64,000 bases of DNA. Origin: Rhizobacter sp. Root1238 (lineage in GTDB: Bacteria; Pseudomonadota; Gammaproteobacteria; Burkholderiales; Burkholderiaceae_C). How positions within the stretch are numbered: position 1 is the stretch's first letter; each line of letters begins with the position of its first letter. Of the stretch, positions 1 to 7,754 are shown piece by piece. Under the pieces are notes generated by a model. That model saw only the letters and a list, made by a program, of their open reading frames with translations. It did no database searches and was not told where the DNA came from. Location of the stretch: positions 1-64,000 of the forward strand of contig NZ_LMDM01000049.1 in the NCBI RefSeq assembly GCF_001425825.1, read 5' to 3'. The position numbers and the translations under genes are program-made.

Positions 1-45
1 CCTCGCAGCGATCGCCTCGTTCTTCGTCTTCGTCTTGCTTGGCAT
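1..45 (-). CDS. 5' end of an unidentified protein, cut by window edge
   Basis: An ATG at 45-43 on the minus strand opens a frame that runs off the left edge after 15 codons (MPSKTKTKNEAIAAR). A good ribosome-binding site, AGGAG at 55-51, sits 5 bases upstream, which favours this ATG over the one at 49-47, whose spacing would be 1 base. The visible residues are basic and lysine/threonine rich. Too little is present to name a family. Confidence 0.4.
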   Translation of the reverse strand, partial: MPSKTKTKNEAIAAR

Positions 46-163
46 ACATGCTCCTGGTCGTCATGCTATGCCTCGCACACAAAATTACTGACAGGCTCAG
101 CAAAATGACACGACCACGGTCAGCGGAGTCGCCCACGAGCCGAGTTCAGCAGGCTTCAATTCC

Positions 164-568
164 TTGACCGAGTTGACCAGGCAGATCGAGAGTCGCGAGT
201 ACGAGCCCGCAAACTACCAGTACGCCGAGCCCGCTCGTGCCGACAATGGAAAGGGCGGCTTCCGGTCACATTGCATCGAGACTCTGGATGTCGTCGAGGA
301 CCATTGCCAAGCCGATGACACAGAGAAGGCTTACAACGTCTTCTATGGCTACGCGACCAGCGTTGCCGAACAGACGCAGCCTCAGCAGGTCCACCTGATC
401 AACTACGCAGAACTGCTGTGGATCGCGAATTTCGTGCAAAGCAGCCTGCCTCAACTGTGTTCGCACTCCGTCAACGGCCAGAATGCCGCCTTCAGGACGT
501 TGATTTTCAACATGCGCACGCAGGCTCTGCGTCTGCCTGATCCACAGTGCCAGGAAGCTCGCGGCTGA
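164..568 (+). CDS. hypothetical protein, TTG start
   Basis: An open frame of 134 codons that could only start at TTG 164, since no ATG or GTG lies between the upstream in-frame stop at 89 and this point. No convincing ribosome-binding site precedes it. Base composition looks lower in GC than the neighbours, and the product has ordinary composition with four cysteines in its second half, but I recognise no family, signal peptide or membrane span. It converges with the next gene 13 bases away. It may be a degraded or transferred gene, or a chance frame; a shorter opposing frame at 266-466 is equally unrecognised. Confidence 0.35.
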   Translation: MTELTRQIESREYEPANYQYAEPARADNGKGGFRSHCIETLDVVEDHCQADDTEKAYNVFYGYATSVAEQTQPQQVHLINYAELLWIANFVQSSLPQLCSHSVNGQNAAFRTLIFNMRTQALRLPDPQCQEARG

Positions 569-581
569 TAACGCCGAGTCT

Positions 582-941
582 TCAACCGGCCTTCGACGAA
601 AACACCGCCTCCAGAGCGGTATCGATCACCACCCCGCACAAGCTGTAGATCAACGACCCGATCAGCGCCGCGAAGAACCCGGCGACCGCCAGCCCGCTGA
701 GCAGCTGCGCCGCGAAATAGAACATCAGCGCGTTGATCACGAACAGGAACAGCCCGAGCGTCAGCACCGTGACCGGCAGCGTCAGCAGCACCAGGACCGG
801 CCGCAGCAGCGCGTTCAACAGGCCCAGCACCAGCGCGGCCAGCATCGCCGAGCCGAAGCTGGTCACCGTGACGCCAGGGTAGAGGTGGGCCACCAGCAGC
901 AACGCGGCGGCCAGCAGGAGCCAGCGGACGAGGGTCTTCAT
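582..941 (-). CDS. phage holin family (YvlD-like) four-span membrane protein
   Basis: A 119-residue integral membrane protein with four hydrophobic segments (about residues 5-23, 30-50, 55-78 and 88-110) and the family's typical central 'GLLNALLRPVL' and 'TLPVTVLTLGLF' stretches. This matches the mycobacterial-type phage-holin-superfamily IV / YvlD group of small inner-membrane proteins, whose physiological role is unclear; the family name does not imply a prophage. Start chosen at ATG 941 (MKTLVRW); an in-frame ATG at 953 would add four residues. The length fits the usual 110-120 residues. Confidence 0.85.
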   Translation of the reverse strand: MKTLVRWLLLAAALLLVAHLYPGVTVTSFGSAMLAALVLGLLNALLRPVLVLLTLPVTVLTLGLFLFVINALMFYFAAQLLSGLAVAGFFAALIGSLIYSLCGVVIDTALEAVFSSKAG

Positions 942-1041
942 CCGCGTGAGCATACCCGCGGCCCTCGCGCGGCCGCAATCGGGAGGGCGCCCGTCGCAGC
1001 GCCGGCCCGGGCCGTGGTCCGACGACCCAGGGTTTTCCGCT

Positions 1042-1059
1042 CCCCCTAGGGATAGGGGG
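1042..1059. promoter_or_regulatory. perfect 7-bp inverted repeat upstream of the subtilase gene
   Basis: CCCCCTA at 1042-1048 and TAGGGGG at 1053-1059 form a perfect inverted repeat around GGGA. It lies 166 bases upstream of the S8 protease start in the 283-base spacer between that gene and the divergent holin-family gene. It could be a regulator-binding dyad for either gene or a short hairpin; no run of T follows, so it is not an intrinsic terminator. A half copy (CCCCCTAG) occurs at about 31092-31099 upstream of the patatin gene. Confidence 0.4.
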
Positions 1060-1224
1060 CATGCATTGTCACGCCTTGACACACCGAAGCCGGGCCGCCG
1101 AGCATCCAGCTTCCCATCAACCCCACGCACAGCGCCGTCGCACGCACCCGTGCACAGCGCTGTCCCGGTCCCGCTTTCATGCAGTCGGACGGATCGGGTG
1201 GACGTGCCCCACAAGGAGTGTCTC

Positions 1225-4200
1225 GTGTCTATCCGAATTTCCTGGAAAGCCGGGCTGGCGGTCGTTGCCGCGCTCGTCCTGTCCGCCTGCGGCGGCGGAG
1301 GCAGCAGCGGCAGCGACGGCGCGCCCGATACCGCGTCCGCCGCGGATGCGCCGCTCGCCGATGCCCCGGTGCGCACCGTGCAGCAGATCGCTCTGCCCGG
1401 CGGCCGTGCCGACGTGCTCGATGCGCGCCTGTCGAAGGCGGCCGGTGCGGTCGACGTGTGGGTGACGCTCGACGACGCGCCGGTGGCCGCTGCCGCCGCG
1501 CAGCTCGCGATCGCCGCGTCGACCACCGAACGCACGCTGAGCGTGAAGACGCTGCGCGAAGCGCCGCAGGCCACGCGCGAAGCGCTGGCCGCGCACCGCA
1601 AGTCGGTGCTGTCGCACCAGGACGCGCTGCAGTCGCGCCTGAGCACGCTCGGCGCCCGGGAACTCGGCCGCGTCCACATGGCGCACAACGCCATCGCGGT
1701 GCGCGTCGACGCCTCGCAGCTGAAGGCCATCGCCGCGCTGCCGGGCGTCGCCAAGGTGCGCCGCGTCAACCACTACGAGATGAGCCTGAGCGAGACGGTG
1801 CCGTACATCGGCGCGGCCGCCGCGCAGCAGGCGGGGGCCGACGGCACCGGCGTGCGTGTGGCGGTGCTCGATTCGGGCATCGACTACACCCACCGGAACC
1901 TCGGCGGCGCCGGCACGCCGGAGGCCTACCTGAAGGCCTACGGCACCGACCCGAGCGATGCGCGCAACACCACCATCGACCCGAGCGTCTACCCGACCGC
2001 GAAGGTCGTCGGCGGCTTCGACTTCGTCGGTGACGTGTGGCCGAACGGCCCGCGCACCGAAGACCCGAACCCGATCGACTTCCAGGGCCACGGCACGCAC
2101 GTCGCCGACATCATCGGCGGCAAGAGCCTGGACGGCACCCACAAGGGCGTCGCGCCCGGCGCGAAGCTGCTCGCGGTGCGGGTGTGCAGCGCGGTGGCGA
2201 CCAGTTGCAACGGCGTGGCCATCCTGAAGGGCCTCGACTGGGCGCTCGACCCGAACGGCGACGGCGACACCTCCGACGCCGTCGACGTCGTCAACCTGTC
2301 GCTCGGCTCCGACTACGGCCAGGTGATCGACGACTCGACCGAAGCCATCTCGACGCTGGTGGATGCCGGCGTCGTCGCGGTGGTGGCCGCAGGGAATGCG
2401 GCGAACAAGCCGTACATCGTCAGCTCGCCGTCGATCGCCCCCGGGGCCATCAGCGTCGCGCAGACGCAGGTGCCGAGCGCGGTGGCCTTCGGCCTGAAGA
2501 TCAATTCGCCGGCCTCGATCGCCGGCACCTACGGCAACACCGCGACGGTCGACTGGGCGCCGATCGCCGGCGGCTTCAGCGGCGACGTGGTCTTCGTCGG
2601 CACCGCCTGCCCGGGCGAGGCGCTGAAGGCCGATCCGGCCGGCAAGGTCGCGCTGATCGATCGCGGCACCTGCTCGGTCAGCCTGAAGGTGGATGCGGCC
2701 GGCGCGGCCGGTGCCACCGGCGTGCTGCTCGGCCTGGTCGCCCCTGGCGACGCGGTGTCGTTCAGCAATGGCGGCGGCACCCACTTCGTGCCGACGCTGG
2801 TGATCACGCAGTCGACCTCGAACAAGATCAAGGCCAACATCGCGGCACCGGTCAACGTGACGGTCAGCGACGGCACCAAGGTCGCCCTGGTCGGCAGCAT
2901 GGCCAGCACCTCGGCGCGCGGCCCGAGCATCAGCTACCAGACCATCAAGCCCGAGATCGGCGCGCCCGGCGCGTCGGTGTCGGCGGTGGCCGGCAGTGCG
3001 ACCGGCGAAGAGGCCTTCGGCGGCACCTCGGGGGCGACACCGATGATCGCCGGCTCGGCGGCCATCCTGATCGGCAAGTACCCGAACCGCACGCCGCTGC
3101 AGATCAAGTCGATGCTGATGAACAGCGCCAACACGGCGGTCTACACCAACCCGGCGCTGCTGCCGGGCGTGCTGGCGCCGATCACGCGCATCGGCGCGGG
3201 CGAGGTGCGGGTCAACAAGGCGCTGGCGCTGAACGCCATCGCCTACGAACCGACCTCGCTGTCGGCGGCGCTGTCGTTCGGCGCGCAGGAGGTGTCGGCC
3301 CCGGCCGAGTACGAGAAGAAGCTGGTGGTCGAGAACTTCGGCAGCACTGCCAAGACCTTCGCGATCAAGAGCGCCTTCCGCTTCGCTGACGACCAGGCCA
3401 GCGGCGCGGTGACGGTCTCGGCGCCGAGCTCGGTGAAGGTGGCGGCGGGCGGCCGCCAGACGATCACCGTGAAGCTGCGCGTGAACCCGGCGAAGCTGCC
3501 CGAGTGGACGCTCGACAGCGGCGCACTGGGCGGCAGCGGCGACCTGCTCGATGCACCGGAATACGACGGCTACCTGACGCTGACCGCCGGCACCGAACTG
3601 CTGAGCGTGCCGTGGCACATCCTGCCGCGCAAGGCGGCGCAGACGCTCGCGGTGGCGGCGGTGCGCCCGAACTGGCCGGGCGGCATCATCCTGATGGGCA
3701 ACGTCGGCGCGGCCGACACCGAGTTCGACATCTTCGCGCTCACCGGCACCAGCAAGAAGGCCGATCCGTCCGAGCTGCCGAAGCCGGGCGACAACTTCGC
3801 GTTCATCGACATGCGCGCGATCGGCGTGCGCTACGTGGCCGATGCGGGGGCGCTGCAGTTCGCGCTGAGCACCTTCGGGCGGCGCGCGACGGCGAACTAC
3901 CCGGCCGGCTTCGAGGTCGACATCGACGTCGACCGCGACGGCGTGCCGGACTTCGCGGTCTACAACGCGGAGCAGGGCGGGTTCGGTGTCACCGGCATCA
4001 ACCTGATCAACGTGGTGAACCTCGCGACCGGCGTGGGAGGCGCCTATTACTACGCGGATGCGGACTTCAACTCGGCCAACATGATCATGACGGTGCCGCT
4101 CGCGGCACTGGGCCTGACGCCGGACCAGCAGTTCGACTTCACCGCGAGCGCGGCCGACAACTACTACACCGGCAACGTGACCGATGCGTTCGACAAGATG

Positions 4201-4392
4201 ACCTTCACGCCGGCCAAGCCGCGCTACGCGGTCAACGGCGACAGCAGCGGCATCGTGCGCAGCCTGCGCATCCAGCGCGTGGACACGCTGACGCCGGTGG
4301 GCGGCGCGACGGCGTCGCCGTCGCAGACCGGCTTCCTGGTGATGCTGCGCCGCGAGGCGGGCACGGAAGCCCAGGTGATCGTCGCGAAGTGA
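1225..4392 (+). CDS. S8 family serine peptidase (subtilase), lipoprotein
   Basis: A 1055-residue secreted subtilisin-type protease. The GTG start at 1225 is preceded by AGGAG at 1214-1218 and gives a lipoprotein signal with lipobox LSAC (Cys22) followed by a glycine/serine linker. An inhibitor-I9-like propeptide spans about 75-185. The catalytic triad is visible: Asp216 in 'AVLDSGIDYTH', His289 in 'GHGTHVADI' and Ser602 in 'GGTSGATPM'. A protease-associated (PA) insert of about residues 450-540 sits between His and Ser, and a beta-rich C-terminal half (about 680-1055) resembles fibronectin-like tails of large subtilases. Expected at the cell surface or outer membrane. It is monocistronic, ending in a strong terminator. 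Upstream ATG choices would remove the signal peptide and are rejected. Confidence 0.93.
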   Translation: MSIRISWKAGLAVVAALVLSACGGGGSSGSDGAPDTASAADAPLADAPVRTVQQIALPGGRADVLDARLSKAAGAVDVWVTLDDAPVAAAAAQLAIAASTTERTLSVKTLREAPQATREALAAHRKSVLSHQDALQSRLSTLGARELGRVHMAHNAIAVRVDASQLKAIAALPGVAKVRRVNHYEMSLSETVPYIGAAAAQQAGADGTGVRVAVLDSGIDYTHRNLGGAGTPEAYLKAYGTDPSDARNTTIDPSVYPTAKVVGGFDFVGDVWPNGPRTEDPNPIDFQGHGTHVADIIGGKSLDGTHKGVAPGAKLLAVRVCSAVATSCNGVAILKGLDWALDPNGDGDTSDAVDVVNLSLGSDYGQVIDDSTEAISTLVDAGVVAVVAAGNAANKPYIVSSPSIAPGAISVAQTQVPSAVAFGLKINSPASIAGTYGNTATVDWAPIAGGFSGDVVFVGTACPGEALKADPAGKVALIDRGTCSVSLKVDAAGAAGATGVLLGLVAPGDAVSFSNGGGTHFVPTLVITQSTSNKIKANIAAPVNVTVSDGTKVALVGSMASTSARGPSISYQTIKPEIGAPGASVSAVAGSATGEEAFGGTSGATPMIAGSAAILIGKYPNRTPLQIKSMLMNSANTAVYTNPALLPGVLAPITRIGAGEVRVNKALALNAIAYEPTSLSAALSFGAQEVSAPAEYEKKLVVENFGSTAKTFAIKSAFRFADDQASGAVTVSAPSSVKVAAGGRQTITVKLRVNPAKLPEWTLDSGALGGSGDLLDAPEYDGYLTLTAGTELLSVPWHILPRKAAQTLAVAAVRPNWPGGIILMGNVGAADTEFDIFALTGTSKKADPSELPKPGDNFAFIDMRAIGVRYVADAGALQFALSTFGRRATANYPAGFEVDIDVDRDGVPDFAVYNAEQGGFGVTGINLINVVNLATGVGGAYYYADADFNSANMIMTVPLAALGLTPDQQFDFTASAADNYYTGNVTDAFDKMTFTPAKPRYAVNGDSSGIVRSLRIQRVDTLTPVGGATASPSQTGFLVMLRREAGTEAQVIVAK

Positions 4393-4410
4393 CGTGACGG
4401 CTTGAACCGA

Positions 4411-4437
4411 CGGGCCGCGTTCGCGCGGCCCGTTTTC
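4411..4437 (+). terminator. intrinsic terminator after the subtilase gene
   Basis: A perfect 9-bp stem (CGGGCCGCG / CGCGGCCCG, 4411-4419 and 4424-4432) with a TTCG tetraloop, followed by TTTT. It lies 18 bases after the protease stop codon and may also stop readthrough from the convergent gene at 4453-4761. Confidence 0.9.
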
Positions 4438-4452
4438 ATTGGCGCGGCGAGT

Positions 4453-4761
4453 TCATCGGCAGAAGCGGAGATGCTCGCCGTCGGTCGCCTGCAGGTAGAC
4501 CGAATCGGCCTTGACCGACAGGAACTCGACGGCTGACGCGGCGGAATGCGCATTGCACGCTTCCAGCCGGGTGCTGCGTCGGATCTTGTCGAGCATCAGC
4601 TCGCGTTCATGGATGCGGCCGTCGTTGAAGCCGACCGCGCGATAGGCATCGCGTGTGCGCACGTGAACCCATGCCGAGACGCAGATCAGCGCGGTGCAGA
4701 TCAGCACGAGTGTCACGATGGCCCCACGAGGCCAGGGCCGAGGGCCGTTCATCTTGGGCAT
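4453..4761 (-). CDS. small membrane-anchored protein, candidate partner/immunity of the RHS-remnant protein
   Basis: 102 residues with one N-terminal membrane span (about 12-33) and a charged C-terminal region of about 65 residues that would face the periplasm, containing Cys69 and Cys101. No family recognised. Its ATG at 4761 lies inside the upstream gene, overlapping its last 13 bases, so the two are translationally coupled. Because the upstream gene encodes a secreted amidase-like protein, the position and predicted topology fit an inhibitor or immunity protein acting in the periplasm; this is inference from context only. Confidence 0.6.
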   Translation of the reverse strand: MPKMNGPRPWPRGAIVTLVLICTALICVSAWVHVRTRDAYRAVGFNDGRIHERELMLDKIRRSTRLEACNAHSAASAVEFLSVKADSVYLQATDGEHLRFCR

Positions 4762-5351
4762 GTGCAGCGACGAATGACGGGGGTTTGTCCCGAGCGGAAT
4801 CCCCAGTCATTCTCAATCACCCCGTGGGGCGCAGCGGAAATGGACCGGCCACTGGTCGATGCGATGCCAACGTGCCCCTGCCAGGCCAGCAGGTCACCGG
4901 GTTGTGCCGGCCCCGTGACGACCGGCCATCCGGGAACGGTGTAGCCCGACGTCGACAGGCTTTGTGCTCCGGGTGGGTACATCTCCAATGCGCGTGCGAG
5001 GACGCTGCCACCGATGTTCGGAAGGTGGTATCCGGCTGTCTCGAATTGCTCGTCGGCAAACAGATTGCACTTGTAAGTTCCCGGCCCGAATGCCCTGTTG
5101 ACGTCTGATCGATCGGCGGCCCTGCTCCAGTCTCGTCGGTCCGAGCGTGCCAGCTGGAGAACATCGAGCGACTCGCCGCAGGGGCACAGCCCGTCCGGAT
5201 CGACGTAGCGCAGCGGGTCGCCGTTGGCGTACGTATATGTGCTGGTGCCCGCAGCGAGTCCGAAGGGATCGGACTGGACATAGCCAGCCAGGGAGGGCTG
5301 CGTGAGCGCCCCACTGAGGGCAATCACCAGACAGCCGCGTGCGTGTTTCAT
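4749..5351 (-). CDS. secreted RHS-core remnant joined to an NlpC/P60-like domain
   Basis: A 200-residue protein in three parts. Residues 1-22 form a Sec signal peptide (cleavage likely after 'PSLA'). Residues 24-55 are an unmistakable RHS-repeat-associated core: 'YVQSDPFGL', then 'TYTYANGDPLRYVDPDGL', ending at the D-P-x-G-L sequence after which RHS toxins usually diverge. Residues 60-200 hold a candidate cysteine-peptidase/amidase fold with Cys95 ('YKCNLFADEQF') and His160 ('PGDLLAWQGHVGIAS'), the Cys-N-x-F / P-G-D / G-H-V-G-I pattern of NlpC/P60 and CHAP domains. The YD-repeat barrel is missing, so this is either a stand-alone exported enzyme or the displaced tip of an RHS protein. It overlaps the downstream membrane-protein gene. 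Confidence 0.75.
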   Translation of the reverse strand: MKHARGCLVIALSGALTQPSLAGYVQSDPFGLAAGTSTYTYANGDPLRYVDPDGLCPCGESLDVLQLARSDRRDWSRAADRSDVNRAFGPGTYKCNLFADEQFETAGYHLPNIGGSVLARALEMYPPGAQSLSTSGYTVPGWPVVTGPAQPGDLLAWQGHVGIASTSGRSISAAPHGVIENDWGFRSGQTPVIRRCTCPR

Positions 5352-5397
5352 GAGATGCCCCGATCTTCGAGTGGATGTGAGCGGCGCAGTCTAGGAA

Positions 5398-5422
5398 GCC
5401 GGGTTCGGCCGCTCAACCCGGC
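5398..5422. promoter_or_regulatory. inverted repeat upstream of the RHS-remnant gene
   Basis: GCCGGGTT at 5398-5405 and AACCCGGC at 5415-5422 form a perfect 8-bp inverted repeat with a 9-base spacer, in the shared upstream region of the RHS-remnant gene (minus strand) and tonB (plus strand). No T tract follows on either strand. It may be an operator or a leader hairpin. Confidence 0.35.
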
Positions 5423-5492
5423 CGGATGTCTCACTCGAAAACCCTCACGCATTGAACTGCATCGCCTCGGTCGAACTCGGTCAACGCCATCC

Positions 5493-5512
5493 AATGAGAA
5501 TCGTTCTCGTTT
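5493..5512. promoter_or_regulatory. Fur box upstream of tonB
   Basis: The segment AATGAGAATCGTTCTCGTTT contains GAGAA-TCG-TTCTC, a dyad close to the 19-bp Fur consensus, 64 bases upstream of the tonB start. AT-rich sequence (TTAAAGTTTTTGAAG) follows at about 5516-5530 and may contain the -10 region. Iron repression of the tonB-exbB-exbD operon is therefore expected. Confidence 0.75.
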
Positions 5513-5575
5513 GTGTTAAAGTTTTTGAAGTAGTTTGAAGTTCTCCCCGCAGTACCCGCACCTCCAACCTCTGCC

Positions 5576-6286
5576 ATGGCCGCCGTTCCCGTCTCCGCGA
5601 CGCATCCGCCGTTGCCGCCGCTCAGCCGTCGGCCGGTGCGGACCGACGGGCTGTCGCGGGCTCAGTTGCGTGGCGTGGTCGCGGCGATTGCGGCGATCCA
5701 CGTCGGCGCCGGCTGGGCGATCCTGCAGGTGCCCGCGGTGCGCGAGGCCGTCGTGCAGGCCGCGCCGATCTTCGTCAACCTGATCGCGCCGCCGGCCCCG
5801 CCCACGCCGCCCGCCCCGCCGCCTCCGCCGGTGAAACCGGTCACCCGCACGCCGCCGCCACCGACCCCGCTGGTCACCGCCGCGCCGTCGCCCGCACCGG
5901 CCGCGTTCGTCGCGCCGCCGCCGCCGGTCGAGCTGCCCCCCCCGCCCGCGCCGGTCGCGGTCGAAGCGCCACCCGCCCCGCCCGCGCCCCCGGCACCGCC
6001 GAAGCAGATCCCGGCGTCCGCGGTGCGCTACCTGAAGGCCGAGCCGCCGGAGTACCCGCGCGCCTCGAAGCGCCTGAAGGAAACCGGCAGCGTCGTCGTG
6101 CGCGTCTGGATCGATGAAGGCGGCCTGCCGCAATCGGTGCAGGTCGGCAAGTCGTCCGGCTATCCGCGGCTCGACGAAGCCGCCGTCGACGCGGTGCGCA
6201 AGTTCCGCTTCGAGCCCTACACCGAGAACGGCCGCCCGACCGCGGGCTGGGCCCTGATCCCGTTGAATTTTGATCTGGAGAAATGA
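5576..6286 (+). CDS. tonB: energy transducer TonB
   Basis: A 236-residue TonB. It has an N-terminal membrane anchor (about 33-52), a long proline-rich periplasm-spanning region (about 70-145, runs of PPPPP and PAPPAPP) and a C-terminal TonB domain (about 150-236, with 'YPRASKRLKETGSVVVRVW' and 'FRFEPYTENGRP'). It transmits proton-motive energy from ExbB/ExbD to outer-membrane receptors, here most probably the siderophore receptor at 7755. Its stop overlaps the exbB start (ATGA). The ribosome-binding site before ATG 5576 is weak. The Fur box upstream indicates iron regulation. Confidence 0.93.
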   Translation: MAAVPVSATHPPLPPLSRRPVRTDGLSRAQLRGVVAAIAAIHVGAGWAILQVPAVREAVVQAAPIFVNLIAPPAPPTPPAPPPPPVKPVTRTPPPPTPLVTAAPSPAPAAFVAPPPPVELPPPPAPVAVEAPPAPPAPPAPPKQIPASAVRYLKAEPPEYPRASKRLKETGSVVVRVWIDEGGLPQSVQVGKSSGYPRLDEAAVDAVRKFRFEPYTENGRPTAGWALIPLNFDLEK

Positions 6287-7035
6287 CCGTGAACGCAGAC
6301 GCTGGCTTGGGATTCGGCCACTTCATCGCCCAGAGCGACGTGGTGGGCAAGACGCTGCTCGGCATCCTGGTGCTGATGTCGATCGCGTCGTGGGTGATCA
6401 TCGCGATCAAGGGCCTGTCGCTGATCTCGCGCCGCCGCCACAGCCAGAGCTTCCTGAACTTCTTCTGGAATGCGACCTCGCTCGAGGCCGTCGCCAACGA
6501 GATCACCACGCACGGCGTGCACGACCCGTTCTCGCACCTGACCAGCCACGCGATGCATGCGCAGGCCCACCACGCGAAGTACGGCGCCGCCAAGCTCGAA
6601 GAGGCCGGCACCTCGGGCGAATTCGTCACGCGCACCATCAAGAAGGTGCTCGACGAGGAAACCACGCGGCTCGAGAACGGCCTCGCGATGCTGGCCACCG
6701 TCGGCGCCACCGCGCCCTTCGTCGGGCTGTTCGGCACGGTGTGGGGCGTCTACCACGCGCTGGTCGCGATCGGCATGAGCGGCGCCGGCACGCTGGACAA
6801 GGTCGCCGGCCCGGTCGGCGAGGCGTTGATCATGACCGGCCTGGGCCTCGCGGTCGCGATCCCCGCGGTGATGGGCTACAACTGGCTGACGCGCGCCAAC
6901 CGCGTGATGTCGTCCAAGCTCGATGCCTTCGCGTACGAGCTGCACACCTTCGTGTCGATGGGCCAGCCGCTGGGCAATGAAGCCGCCCAACCGGCCAACG
7001 TGCGCGCACTGGCCACGCGGCCGGCCGCCGCCTGA
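6283..7035 (+). CDS. exbB: TonB-system proton channel subunit ExbB (MotA/TolQ/ExbB family)
   Basis: 250 residues with three membrane segments (about 22-45, 135-158 and 178-200) and the family core 'LENGLAMLATVGATAPFVGLFGTVWGVYHAL'. Forms the inner-membrane pentamer around ExbD that powers TonB. The ATG at 6283 overlaps the tonB stop by four bases; GTG 6289 is an alternative start. A short gap separates it from exbD in the same operon. Confidence 0.95.
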   Translation: MTVNADAGLGFGHFIAQSDVVGKTLLGILVLMSIASWVIIAIKGLSLISRRRHSQSFLNFFWNATSLEAVANEITTHGVHDPFSHLTSHAMHAQAHHAKYGAAKLEEAGTSGEFVTRTIKKVLDEETTRLENGLAMLATVGATAPFVGLFGTVWGVYHALVAIGMSGAGTLDKVAGPVGEALIMTGLGLAVAIPAVMGYNWLTRANRVMSSKLDAFAYELHTFVSMGQPLGNEAAQPANVRALATRPAAA

Positions 7036-7050
7036 CGCGAGGTCGCCATC

Positions 7051-7476
7051 ATGGCCTTCGCCAGTTTCGATTCGAAGAACGCCAGTGCCCCGATGGCGGA
7101 GATCAACATGGTCCCGCTGATCGACGTGATGCTGGTGCTGCTGGTGATCTTCATCATCACCGCGCCGCTGCTGACCAATGCCGTCAAGCTGGAGCTGCCG
7201 AAGGCGAGTTCGCAGGTCAACCAGTCGCCGGCCGACAAGGTCGAGTTCGCGATCGACGCCGGCGGCCTGCTGTACTGGAACGGCGAGGTCGTCACCCGGC
7301 CCGAGGCGCAGAAGCGCTTCGCCGCCGAAAGCGGCAAGCAGCCGCAACCCGAGATCCACCTGCGCGCCGACCAGGCGGTGGCCTACCGCTACGTCGCGCA
7401 GACGCTGGCCGATGCGTCGAAGGCCGGCCTGACCAAGGTCGGCTTCGTCAGCGAGCCGGAAGCGGCGCAGCCATGA
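7051..7476 (+). CDS. exbD: TonB-system proton channel subunit ExbD
   Basis: 141 residues with one N-terminal membrane span (about 21-43) and a periplasmic ExbD/TolR domain. The essential protonatable aspartate is present as Asp25 in 'NMVPLIDVMLV'. Works with ExbB as the ion channel driving TonB. Its stop overlaps the ATG of the small downstream gene (ATGA), tying that gene into the operon. Confidence 0.95.
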   Translation: MAFASFDSKNASAPMAEINMVPLIDVMLVLLVIFIITAPLLTNAVKLELPKASSQVNQSPADKVEFAIDAGGLLYWNGEVVTRPEAQKRFAAESGKQPQPEIHLRADQAVAYRYVAQTLADASKAGLTKVGFVSEPEAAQP

Positions 7477-7637
7477 ACGCGACGCTGCGCCTGTGGGGCT
7501 GGCCGGTCGGCCTGGCGGTGCTGAGCGCCGTCGGCCTGCTGTCGGCGCTGCTCGGCGACGGCGCCTGGGATGCGCTGTCATGGGCCGCGCTCGGCCTGCC
7601 CACCGGCATCGCGGGCTGGTACGCACTGCGCCGCTGA
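7473..7637 (+). CDS. 54-residue two-span membrane protein in the tonB operon
   Basis: A small gene translationally coupled to exbD: its ATG at 7473 overlaps the exbD stop. The 54-residue product is nearly all hydrophobic with two predicted spans (about 10-26 and 33-50) and ends in 'WYALRR'. The operon's terminator follows 16 bases later, so it is the last gene. No named family is known to me; an accessory to the ExbB/ExbD complex is a reasonable guess from position alone. Confidence 0.7.
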   Translation: MNATLRLWGWPVGLAVLSAVGLLSALLGDGAWDALSWAALGLPTGIAGWYALRR

Positions 7638-7653
7638 CACGAGTTTCTCCATC

Positions 7654-7685
7654 CAGCCGGCGCCGGTCTCGGGCCGGCTGTTTTT
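7654..7685 (+). terminator. intrinsic terminator of the tonB-exbBD operon
   Basis: Arms CAGCCGGC (7654-7661) and GCCGGCTG (7673-7680) flank an 11-base loop and are followed by TTTTT. This separates the tonB operon from the receptor gene at 7755, which must have its own promoter in the remaining 70 bases or depend on readthrough. Confidence 0.85.
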
Positions 7686-7754
7686 ACGATTCCACACGGT
7701 CCCGCCAGCCACCGCGCGAGCCACGACAACAACAAACCCCACCAGGAGCACCCC

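Noticed and set aside
266-466. Minus-strand frame of 66 codons opposite the first hypothetical gene
   Set aside because: No ribosome-binding site or recognisable feature; it lies inside the plus-strand frame, which is itself uncertain.
582-941. Phage-holin-family gene as a sign of a prophage
   Set aside because: No other phage gene is near, and this YvlD-like family is an ordinary chromosomal membrane protein.
7687-7754. Fur box directly upstream of the siderophore receptor
   Set aside because: I found no GATAAT-like dyad in the 70 bases between the terminator and the start, although iron control is expected.
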